A DNA stretch of 64,000 nt from Antedon mediterranea (Eukaryota > Echinodermata > Crinoidea > Comatulida > Antedonidae). A program made the position numbers and the translations under genes. The notes beneath the pieces were generated by a model that was not told the origin of the DNA, did no database searches, and worked only from the letters and a program-made list of their open reading frames with translations. Of this stretch, positions 40,041 to 49,267 are shown piece by piece (position 1 is the stretch's first letter; the number at the start of each line of letters is the position of its first letter). The stretch lies in contig NC_092678.1 in NCBI RefSeq assembly GCF_964355755.1, positions 22,426,365 to 22,490,364 of the forward strand, in the 5' to 3' direction.

Positions 40041-40250
40041 AAGTTTTTGCGTACTTTCTGCTGTGGGCTAGGCCTACTGGTATTATGTATTGTGTCGGAG
40101 TTAATGCAAGTTTTTGCGTACTTTCTGCTGTGGGCTATGCCTACTGGTATTATGTATTGTGTCGGAGTTAATGCAAGTTTTTGCGTACTTTCTGCTGTGG
40201 GCTAGGCCTACTGGTATTATGTATTGTGTCGGAGTTAATGCAAGTTTCTG
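40041..40250. repeat. 67-bp tandem repeat, three copies
   Basis: Copies start at 40041, 40108 and 40175, almost identical (one GGCTAGGCC/GGCTATGCC change), with a partial fourth beginning at 40242. Each contains the TAGGCCTAC palindrome or its one-base variant. This is a young non-coding duplication. Confidence 0.9.
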
Positions 40251-42166
40251 CGGTATACCAGCTGTTATGTCGACATGTTATTTGTAGAAATATTGTCTTT
40301 ATTATCGATGCTTCTACCGTTCGTTTCCTTCGTCCTTCGTTTATGGCTTTACAAATATAAACAAATCCCACAGTGCATTGCAACAGCTGTTTCTAGAAAC
40401 TCATTAACTAGTAATTAAAGATGCATCATCCGTTAAAGGAACTTTCTCTTAGAACTGAGAAATAAACTTTTAATTAAAAGATGATTGTTTGATTTGTGAT
40501 TCATTTCATATTTTAAATAGATCAAATTCTTCCTCTTGTATTTGGTAATCTTGGTAGGCTTATTCGTAACCTTTTACTAAGATTCTCCGAATATGTTATC
40601 CATTATGAATTTTGAAACGCAAAACCATATGACATTTTTAGAAGTTTGATCTTGTGAATCACTACAGTACACTGTGTAAATAGACAATTATATGTTATAG
40701 ATCCTTCTGGTATTAAGAACTCAATAGTTACGCAATATTAATTAAGTTTAAATAGAATATGGGCGATAGGATATACTTTTCATTCATATTTGATAGACTA
40801 GACGTAGCATATACTCATTGGCGATGGAATAACTAGTTTGGAACCCAGTTTAGTTCTAGTTTGGTACTTTTGGTGGACAACACTATAAATTACATAGATT
40901 TATGCGATGCTGGGTTAGTTTCATTGCACACCATACAATCAAAAGGTTTAAATCTTGTACTTTTTAATAAAGAAATACCGGTGTCCGTTCGTTTAGTGTA
41001 AAATATATTGAAGCTGAAAGTAGGTGGGTCGTAATTTATACCTAGGCATACAACAGTGGTTATTGCATAATGAATCCCAGTGGTGTGGTTATTACACATT
41101 TGATATATCGCAAGCCAACCGTTGGCGACACAGTGTACATGACATGGTACATGAAGTAGGCCTATTGCAGTATTTGTTTTAAATGACGTCTTCATTTAAT
41201 AATGTAATAGTACTTTGAATGCATCTTTGTTAAATTCCTTTTCTTGCACAACCCACAAAAGTATGGATATTGTGCCCCACATTTGACATTATGTTCAATC
41301 AAACCAATCTAACAACAGGACACTAAGCTCGCTTTGTCAAGAACTCGTAACCGCGGCGCGCGGTTCTGATCGTGCCGCAGCAACAGATAAACTCTTTGAT
41401 CTCCGGAGCTTGTTAGATTGCCTTGGTTCAATTCAATTCTCAAATATTATCCCTATCCCCGTGACCACACCCTATTTCAAAATTCTTAATCCACCACTGA
41501 GAACTTTTATCATTTATCATTTTAAATATAAGTTTACGTATATAAACCGTCGATTTCAATTGAGCATAATATGCGTACTGTCTAAATTACAACCCTGATT
41601 GCAGAACGCGCAGCTCGTAATAAGATTTTTCCTCACTCATTCATTACACAATTTTCAATTGACCCTGAAATATAAGAGTTTCTTATAACAATTTATTTAT
41701 CAAACCAAATCTGATACACCTGTTCCAGTATTGTAACATATCTTTATTTATTTTCTTTCTTGTATTATAACACTTTTGGCGTGTCACTCCAGCAGTGAGG
41801 AAAAATTGCATGACGGGACATCGTTAACCACTAAATTGAAGGGTGACGTATGGCATTCTTACGAGATTTGTCAGCATTCCCTAATGAATATGTTTAACAC
41901 AGTACTCTTGTATATAGAATGTAACACAATATTAACACTAGTTGACACGCTGTCAGTCCATATTACATTCGTTTTATATTAATTTAGTCGTTTTGTCATT
42001 AACATCGGCTAACAATCATGAATGTGGATTGTTGATCTCTTAACATGAATGAATATATTCGCGTTTTAAGATTCAATGATTTTTGTTTACCCAGGCTGCT
42101 TTCAATGTTCAATTTGGACAAACTGTTTTTTTTAGAACATATGAATTTAGGCCCTCTCCTAGCTTC
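40251..42166. other. Non-coding stretch
   Basis: No gene is recognised. A GC-rich hairpin (AACCGCG/CGCGGTT, loop GCG) lies at 41349-41365. The remaining sequence is AT-rich, with short overlapping frames on both strands. Confidence 0.5.
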
Positions 42167-42250
42167 ATGTGACAAAAAAAAAGTGATATCATATACTACC
42201 ATATTTGGGCACATCACACTTTTTGTGTTTAAAATTATAGTTTGATAGGG
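42167..42250. mobile_element. MITE family 2, fragment
   Basis: Holds the family interior (TGTGACAAAA, CTACCATATTTGGGCACATC, CACACTTTTTGT) and the start of the right terminus (AGTTTGATAG). The left terminal repeat is missing. Confidence 0.65.
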
Positions 42251-42257
42251 CTTGCCT

Positions 42258-42421
42258 GCCAAAGCTCGGTTTACACTATAAGAACGCAACCCATGAAGAA
42301 CGTAAGCTCAACGCAATTAAACTGACCAGTCACAATCGATAGATTATTTAAATTTTTGCGTGTGATTGGTCAACTTACTTGCGTTACGTCTTTGCGTTGC
42401 GTCCTAGTGGGAAACAAGCTT
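42258..42421. mobile_element. MITE family 1, full-length copy
   Basis: The left end AAAGCTCGGTTTACACTATA and right end CCTAGTGGGAAACAAGCTT are inverted relatives of the termini at 1786-1898. The interior carries AAGAACGCAAC and GACCAGTCACA near the left end and TGATTGGTCAA near the right. Confidence 0.7.
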
Positions 42422-42559
42422 CAGCATGGTTCCTACGATAAATCAGCGCAAGTAATTTGACGCGATGTATTATGAACTATATCCCGCCGTGATTGGTCAA
42501 AATATTTACGTTACCGCTTCTTACGCCCTTGCGCTGCGTCATAGTTAGAAAAAAGCTTT
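42422..42559. mobile_element. MITE family 1, copy abutting the previous one
   Basis: The left end AGCATGGTTCCTACGATAAATC and the right end GTCATAGTTAGAAAAAAGCTTTA are diverged inverted termini; TGATTGGTCAA is again internal. It directly follows the preceding copy, so one inserted beside or into the end of the other. Confidence 0.6.
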
Positions 42560-43554
42560 ACCCTTTCACGCAAACCCACAAATGATACGTTCTAGTTTCT
42601 GACACGTGTCAATCAATCTGTAAGCACTGAATCAATCATAAATCCAATTATTCCATTTTATTTTTTATAGTCTATCATAAACTATAGTACTTACACGATA
42701 AGCATGTATTCGTTTAAAAGCGTGATGTCTATAAATTGCCATCCCGTTGGTTTCACAACATACCTCAAACAGGTGGATATATAGAAAGGAACATTACAAT
42801 AGGTCATTATGACGTCAATACACCTTGTCTTTGTCTCACAAATCAGTAAGCAATTACAGTACTATATGATTTAAAATGCACTGTCTGATTTTGTTAAATA
42901 CCTTTTTGTTTATTCGTCGACCTGGTATGATACTATTATTAGTAGAAATATTACGTGGAAACGATCTTTACCGGTATGCGAGAGACTGAGTCGAAGTACA
43001 CTGTGTTGATGACGCTAGATTCGTATATAAATAATAGCAGATATGTTTTGAGTGACACTCTAAAGCTCGTGTTAACAAAATATATGTTATAAAATCTTGT
43101 ATAAATATCTTGCATAAATATAAGAAGTACTTTGCCACGATCAAATAATTATCTACAAACCCTCTTTGGACCACACTTGATACACGTTGGAATTCGGCCC
43201 AGGGTTACATAGAGAAATACTGGGTATATGTACTATTCACATAGGTATTAGGCCCAGTGGAAATATACAGTAAAGATAATAATCTACCCGCTCCGTGAGG
43301 AAATGAGAAGTATTATGTATGTCAAATACTGCCACCTATAGTTGTTGCGGGTCACAAAGTTTCTGTTAAAAAAGCAAGGGGTGGTAGGCTGAAGACCTTT
43401 CCCACAGTTTAAAATAGATTGTCGAGTGACGGTTGGTTTATTAAATATGACCTACACTAAAGTATGACCTTGTTTCAACGAGGTTGAAGAGAAATAGGAA
43501 AATTCTTTAAATGTGTTTATATAAAAGGTAAAAGTACCGGTATAGCATAACAAA
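42560..43554. other. Non-coding, probably intron 5' of the Ser-rich exon
   Basis: No exon with matching phase 0 and a donor site was found here. Since the exon at 43762 opens with a splice acceptor, this is likely intronic or 5' flank. The upstream exons of that gene may lie further left, possibly beyond the satellite. Confidence 0.4.
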
Positions 43555-43707
43555 GTCTTAGTGTAGACAGAGCTTTACTATCAAACTTTATGTGACATTA
43601 AATTTAATGTGCCCATATATAGACATGATGATGTCATATCACTATCATATTTGGACACATCACACTTTTTTTTGTCAAACTAGTTTGATAGTGTAGACAG
43701 AGCTTTA
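43555..43707. mobile_element. MITE family 2 with a microinverted left end
   Basis: The right terminus AGTTTGATAGTGTAGACAGA and the interior (ATGTGACATT, GTGCCCATATATAGACATGA, CATATTTGGACACATCACAC) are typical. At the left, the expected TAAAGCTCTGTCTACACTA is present in reverse complement (TAGTGTAGACAGAGCTTTA), followed directly by the ordinary CTATCAAACTTTATGTGAC. The copy ends about 54 bases before the splice acceptor of the downstream exon. Confidence 0.8.
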
Positions 43708-43761
43708 CGCTTGTTCGATATATTTAATTTATTTAATGTATCTTTTTTCTTTTTGTTTCAG

Positions 43762-46479
43762 ACGGGTTTAGAAGATTCTGGTAACAGTCTTTCTCGGCAA
43801 ATGGCGTCTATGTACAGAACCTTTCAAGAGATGAAAGAAGCTGGAGAGATCAGTGACGTTGAGATTGAGATAGACGAAGAAGAGCTGTCATCTCCCAATT
43901 CCAGAATAAGTGACACCACTGGAATAGGATCATATGATAGATCGTTTTCAGCAGATGACGCCATGGACACAGAGGACGAGTTAGAAGATTTCAGTGACCT
44001 GGACACTGATAGCACAGCCAGCTCAGGGCAGAGAAAGAAACATGGATATAACCAGATGTCACGTGACCCCTCGGATACTTGCAACGAGAAAAGAAAACGA
44101 CTAACACATCGTATTAAAAGACAATCTTCTGACGTCAAATCTGATTCAGATTCTGAATGTGATAATGACCAGTGTTCTTGCTGTATGTCACGGAGCTCGT
44201 TTGGATCTGTAACCCCGAGCAAGCGATATTATTTTGAAGACAGATCTCGAGCAGACGACACCTCTAGTAGTTCATGTAGTGACTATGAGGAACCTATTAA
44301 AAGGAATACCATGCCATTGCACGAGCGTCATAGTCCATTTTACAACCCTGGGGATGGCAATTCGTCCAGCGAAGAAGAAGATATATGCAAAGATAATATG
44401 GATAATTTATTAACACCTCATGGCGTGACTAAAGAGTTTTCTGATAGAGACAGTGAGACGTCACTGCAGAAACGTCTTAGTCCACTTGGATGTGAAAGTC
44501 CAAAACATTATGATTCACACGGAAATGTTGTGAGTGTGCCTTCTGAGAATGAAAGCGATGACAAATCATTAGAAGACAAAGTTAAGGAACTTACCGTAGA
44601 ACTTGAGCATTGTAAAGAAGAAATCAGTAAAAGGACACAAATGAGGAAACTTTCTAAAGATAGCATATCACTTGAACAGGACATTATCGTAGGCCTAGTT
44701 GAAAATGGTAATAAAAGTGACAACGAAGCTGACCTGAGCTTAAAAAGCGATTCCTCTTTGAACTCTGTTAACATATCAGACAAGAGAAAGTTGTTTGAAA
44801 AGGAAATACAGAAAGAAGCTGAACAAAGAACCAAACGTCCTCTTAAACGAAAAGATTCTATTGGAAATGCAATGATGGACAAACTTAAGGCTCAGTTTGA
44901 AAGTTCAGATGCCAAGACATCTGGAACTGCTCTACGTGAGAACCTCGGTGCGAAAGGAAGAAGGGACAGTATAAAAGATAAGATCAAAATTATTGAAAAT
45001 AAAGTTCAGGAAGAAAGTGATGATAGTAGCACTCTGAAATCTACATCTGAATCTAGAGCGTTGCAAAAGAAACTGGAAGCATCTAAGAAAGTATCAAATG
45101 CACTAAAACAAGTGTTTGAGAAAGATTTAAACCAAAACCACGTCTCGCCAAAAAGTACATTGAAACAAACAAAGACTAAAGAAAAGAAATGTGCAGATCA
45201 GGGCAAGCTCTTGTCTGTTCCATCGGTCGATAAACATTCTAAGAAGACAAATAAAAAGAATAATGAATCAAAAGGAGATATCGCTACAAAACCTTCTGGT
45301 GGAAAGTCGTCATTGCCACGACCTATGGCTTCTAAAGACACTATACAACCAGGTGACGAGACACCAGATGTTGACTACGAGAAAAGAGACAAAGTTGCCG
45401 CTAAGAAAAAGTTCAAAGAGCTGCAAAATATGTGGCAACCAAAACTTGTAGTGAATGCGTCTGGTAAGCAAACAAAGCCAGAGCTACAAAAACGGATACA
45501 ACGGCTGCAGAAAGCTGCACTTAATACCGGGCACTCGAGTATTCCTAAAGGTAGCAAACGAGCCGTCTCTAGAGCTGTTATTCATATGAACAAAAAGGAA
45601 AAGAATGATCCAAAAACGATGGAATTTAATTCGGAATCTGGTGAAGTAATTATTGGACAGACAACAGAAACCGATAAAGACGGATATAAAACCGTTAAAT
45701 TACGAGGAAATGGTCTTGTTGTTACGTTGAAGATAAATCCAAATGGCAAGAACACCAAATCTGCTGATGTTAAAGTTTGCCCAAGTTGTCATAAGCACAA
45801 CGAAAAGGGTTCCAAAAAGGCTGCGTCCGATGAAATGCGACTTGTGGTGCCGCAAACTAAACAGAGAATAGAACTAGGAGACGAAGTCCATATTGTTGTG
45901 CCGCAGAATATTACAAACCACGGTACAACAAAAACACAGGTGGCTCAACCCCAACGAAAGATTTCACCATACACGCCGCAACAGGAACGTGTAGTACCAC
46001 ATATACCTCAACAGACACGTGTAATACCAATCCAGCGGCTTGCTCAAGTGCCCGTCTCACCGACATCTACTCGCAATCAGAATATCTTTCCACAAGCTGC
46101 CAATATGCATCGTAGAGTTTCAGTTCCAGCAAGGATGAATGACACCAAAGTACCCGTTAGGAAAATGTCAACAAGCTCAATCACGACGTATGTCAACGGC
46201 TCAGACGCCCCAGTTCAGCCGGGACAGAGGTACATAACAGTAACGCCAAGTGAGAGTTACAGTAACCAGTCATCGGCACCGAGAATCGTTGTTAAAAACC
46301 ATCAAATGGATACACAAACTGGACAACAGCGTATTACCGTGATTCCGATTCAAACTGCAGGACAGACTCCGCGGTTTCAACTTAAAAGCGTCAGCGGCGG
46401 TGGTGGCACCGTTCGCATGCAGCAGGCTAAATCTACCACGAAATATAGAATAATTAACACAAGACAAGATTCTACGTGA
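43762..46479 (+). CDS. 3'-terminal exon of an unrecognised Ser/Lys-rich protein (905 codons)
   Basis: I do not recognise the family. A pyrimidine tract and CAG (acceptor ending 43761) precede an open frame of 905 codons to TGA at 46477-46479, so the exon starts in phase 0 with Thr and is the 3' end of a longer protein; the in-frame ATG at 43711 lies in the intron. From the N end: an acidic stretch (EISDVEIEIDEEELSSP, about residues 35-50), a Ser/Asp-rich region with a KRKR basic patch, a heptad-like helix (LEDKVKELTVELEHCKEEI, near residue 280), and several basic-Ser sites of the R-[RK]-x-S kinase type (RKLS, RKDS, RRDS, RRVS, RKMS). Next come a Lys-rich part with FKELQNMWQPKLVV, a lone CPSCHKH motif, and a Pro/Gln/Thr-rich tail with repeated ITV-P or RVIP phrases. 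Most of it looks disordered; a scaffold or cytoskeletal role would be a guess. AATAAA signals at 46646 and 46689 fit a 3' UTR. Confidence 0.85.
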   Translation, partial: TGLEDSGNSLSRQMASMYRTFQEMKEAGEISDVEIEIDEEELSSPNSRISDTTGIGSYDRSFSADDAMDTEDELEDFSDLDTDSTASSGQRKKHGYNQMSRDPSDTCNEKRKRLTHRIKRQSSDVKSDSDSECDNDQCSCCMSRSSFGSVTPSKRYYFEDRSRADDTSSSSCSDYEEPIKRNTMPLHERHSPFYNPGDGNSSSEEEDICKDNMDNLLTPHGVTKEFSDRDSETSLQKRLSPLGCESPKHYDSHGNVVSVPSENESDDKSLEDKVKELTVELEHCKEEISKRTQMRKLSKDSISLEQDIIVGLVENGNKSDNEADLSLKSDSSLNSVNISDKRKLFEKEIQKEAEQRTKRPLKRKDSIGNAMMDKLKAQFESSDAKTSGTALRENLGAKGRRDSIKDKIKIIENKVQEESDDSSTLKSTSESRALQKKLEASKKVSNALKQVFEKDLNQNHVSPKSTLKQTKTKEKKCADQGKLLSVPSVDKHSKKTNKKNNESKGDIATKPSGGKSSLPRPMASKDTIQPGDETPDVDYEKRDKVAAKKKFKELQNMWQPKLVVNASGKQTKPELQKRIQRLQKAALNTGHSSIPKGSKRAVSRAVIHMNKKEKNDPKTMEFNSESGEVIIGQTTETDKDGYKTVKLRGNGLVVTLKINPNGKNTKSADVKVCPSCHKHNEKGSKKAASDEMRLVVPQTKQRIELGDEVHIVVPQNITNHGTTKTQVAQPQRKISPYTPQQERVVPHIPQQTRVIPIQRLAQVPVSPTSTRNQNIFPQAANMHRRVSVPARMNDTKVPVRKMSTSSITTYVNGSDAPVQPGQRYITVTPSESYSNQSSAPRIVVKNHQMDTQTGQQRITVIPIQTAGQTPRFQLKSVSGGGGTVRMQQAKSTTKYRIINTRQDST

Positions 46480-48559
46480 ATAGGATAAAATGTGTTGTAA
46501 TTATTGGAAAGTTGAAATGAAGTGAACACAGTATTAATTGTGAAGAATGTGACATGGGCCAGATGTTATGGTACGGTACCACACTTGGGAATGGTTTCAG
46601 CGGACGTTTGAGTGGACTTAACGTCCTGCTTAAGAGGCCTAAATGAATAAATAATTAAAAACTAATAAAAATCAACTATATCGCAGCCAATAAATAAACT
46701 ATAATGATTGTGGATAATAGAAAGGAAGTAAAAAAGTATAATGCCGACTGTATTATGTATAAAGCATATTATTTTATCATTTTTGCAAATGCTTTATTAT
46801 AATTAAAATATTGTAAAATACAAATCGATTTATATATTTTATTTATATAATGCTCGATAAAAATAAAAATATTTCAACCTTACTCTCTTGTTGATAATCA
46901 GACAGATAAAAAGCTACATTGAATTCACATTCTTACAGGGGTGTGGTTATGTGGAAGAAAGACAGTTGTTTATTTATGCTAGTTTAAATTTAGGCCTGAT
47001 TACCGTCTAGAATGGAATTATGTACACTCGGGGAGTAGGAGGGAGAGATACTACAAGGAGTTGCGTTGAAAAGAGAAAGCATTTGTGAGGTTAGCGACCT
47101 CACGGCTGCTATGAAGTCTAAGTCATTCTGATTCAGAATGACTTTTCGACTCGACAACTGCGTAGGCTGCGTGCCGCGTCTTGAAAAAGAAAGACCAAGT
47201 GCCACACTCCGGTGAAGTGAATTCAATAGATTCTATCCAGGTTGTTAAAAGAATGTCAAAGGTTGAATTTTCCCAGGTCAAAGGTCTTTACAAATCATTT
47301 TCCCGTTTTATTGTGCAATAGGCCTAACCGGCAGTAGAAAAGTAGAATGTTTTCTTTTTCTATAATTGAAAGCATTGGTTAGATTCTCATTGAAATGATA
47401 TTTTATTTTAAGTGCAATGTTTTACCGGTATCCAATCCGATTTTTAGGGGATTTTCTACAACAAAAATCCAAAGAAGAACGTATAAGTAGTCTACTTTCT
47501 GTTATAGATTAATAACAATACAGTAGTTTAATTTGTTTATAGTGCAGTAATAATAATAAATAGTGACATTAATTACTACGTAAAAGTTGATGGGAATACG
47601 GTTCTGGGCGGATCCAGAACAGGGGACACGGTGTACCCGCCACCATACGATAAAAATCCAGACTTATAAAATGTATTGAAAACCCTTAAAATATTGTTTT
47701 GATCTGAGTTTTTGGTAATTGATAACTTATGTTACTCTCTCGGTGCATCTAAGAGGAGTGCCGTAAAAAAGTGGGTTTTTAATGTCTTTAGTAAAATAAC
47801 TTCAACTGCAGTCTATTGCTGTGAAAATAACTTGCGTGGATACAATCAAATATGTAATAATACATAATTCATAAACTATGAATAATTAACATAACTTAAT
47901 AAAATTTGTTTTTGATGCGCAAGATGGTGCTCTGGTGTTTAATTATGTGACGTAATTCGGTACGTCACATCACATATTCAAACAATTTGTTTGTGGGTGC
48001 TTAATAACTGTACAACATTATTGTATTTAATGAAGAAAACAACATAGTATTTGTATTACCATTAGAAAATAATATAAATACAAAAATAAAACTCCGTAAA
48101 ACAGCGAGTAGCGATGTTTCGCGTAACGCAATACGGGGCGCAAATAGTAATACGGGGCGCCATTTGAGACATCGTTATTTCGTGAAATAAAATTGTGCCT
48201 TCTCTGAGCGCTTTTTTTTATAGCTATTTATTTATGTCCCAAACTGCACCTCGTATGCGATATGACGATCCATGTTTTGTGGTTATTAACGATCGTTTGT
48301 AAATCTAAAAACAGTTGTTTTAATTGATGACGTTTTTGCATGGATAATGGCCAGTAGATACATTGGTATGTAGATTGTGATACATCTGACATGGTTCTTA
48401 CTTCTTATATCATTATGTTACACTAAATAAATATTTTAATTGCATGAACTTTGTGTTGTTCAGTTATCATTTCTGTTCTTCTTCTTGTTTCCTTGACTTT
48501 TAATGCATGTGTGTAGCCTACTTTTGTCATTAACATGTAATGTGTTTATTGACAGTAAG
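46480..48559 (+). other. Likely 3' UTR, then intergenic DNA
   Basis: AATAAA occurs at 46646-46651 and 46689-46694, and ATAAAAATAAAA near 46857, so the mRNA of the Ser-rich gene could end within about 200-400 bases of its stop. Beyond that I see a 23-base palindrome at 47121-47143, TAGGCCTA-type sites at about 46992 and 47321, a short repeat of AATACGGGGCGC at about 48129-48161, and no gene. Confidence 0.5.
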
Positions 48560-49061
48560 AACCGCGATCCCCGCAAGGGTAACAACCGCGATCCCCGCAA
48601 GGGTAACAACCGCGATCCCCGCAAGGGTAACAACCGCGATCCCCGCAAGGGTAAGAACCGCGATCCCCGCAATGGTAACAACCGCGATCCCCGCAAGGGT
48701 AACAACCGCGATTCCCCGCAATGGTAACAACCGCGATCCTCGCAATGGTAACAACCGCGATCCCCGCAATGGTAACAACCGCGATCCCCGCAAGGGTAAC
48801 AACCGCGATCCCCGCAATGGTAAGAACCGCGATCCCCGCAAGGGTAACAACCGCGATCCCCGCAAGGGTAAGAACCGCGATTCCCCGCAAGGGTAACAAC
48901 CGCGATCCCCGCAATGGTAACAACCGCGATCCCCGCAATGGTAACAACCGCGATCCCCGCAAGGGTAACAACCGCGATCCCCGCAATGGTAAGAACCGCG
49001 ATCCCCGCAAGGGTAACAACCGCGATCCCCGCAATGGTAAGAACCGCGATCCCCGCAAGGG
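48560..49061. repeat. 24-bp GC-rich minisatellite, about 21 copies
   Basis: The unit AACCGCGATCCCCGCAAGGG followed by TAAC is repeated about 21 times. Variants are AAGGG/AATGG and TAACA/TAAGA, and two units are 25 bp (GATTCCCC near 48710 and 48880). Because 24 is a multiple of three, several long frames appear on both strands (for example RDPRKGNN repeats), but they are broken by the 25-bp units, have no splice or start context, and are best read as non-coding. It lies about 200 bp beyond the esterase stop codon. Confidence 0.95.
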
Positions 49062-49192
49062 TCTAGTTTTGGCAAATACTCCGTTTTTATTGAATAAATG
49101 ATATTGGAACTTGAATGTGGGTAACACACAAAGTATAATTGCTACCAACAAATGAAACCACCACCAGTACTGTATTGTATAAAATAAAAAGA

Positions 49193-49198
49193 TTTATT
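49193..49198 (-). terminator. Poly(A) signal of the esterase gene
   Basis: AATAAA on the minus strand (TTTATT on plus), about 70 bases after the stop codon at 49268-49270. This fits a short 3' UTR. Confidence 0.65.
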
Positions 49199-49267
49199 GC
49201 AAATCATCAACATAGCATTTTTTTGGAAATCTTTATTTTAAACATTTTTGTATATTAATTGATTTTT

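Noticed and set aside
43711-43761. ATG at 43711 as the start of the Ser-rich protein
   Set aside because: The first 17 codons are a T-rich tract ending in CAG, i.e. intron and splice acceptor.
48503-49151. Long repetitive frames of up to about 200 codons on both strands
   Set aside because: They are by-products of a 24-bp minisatellite whose period is a multiple of three.
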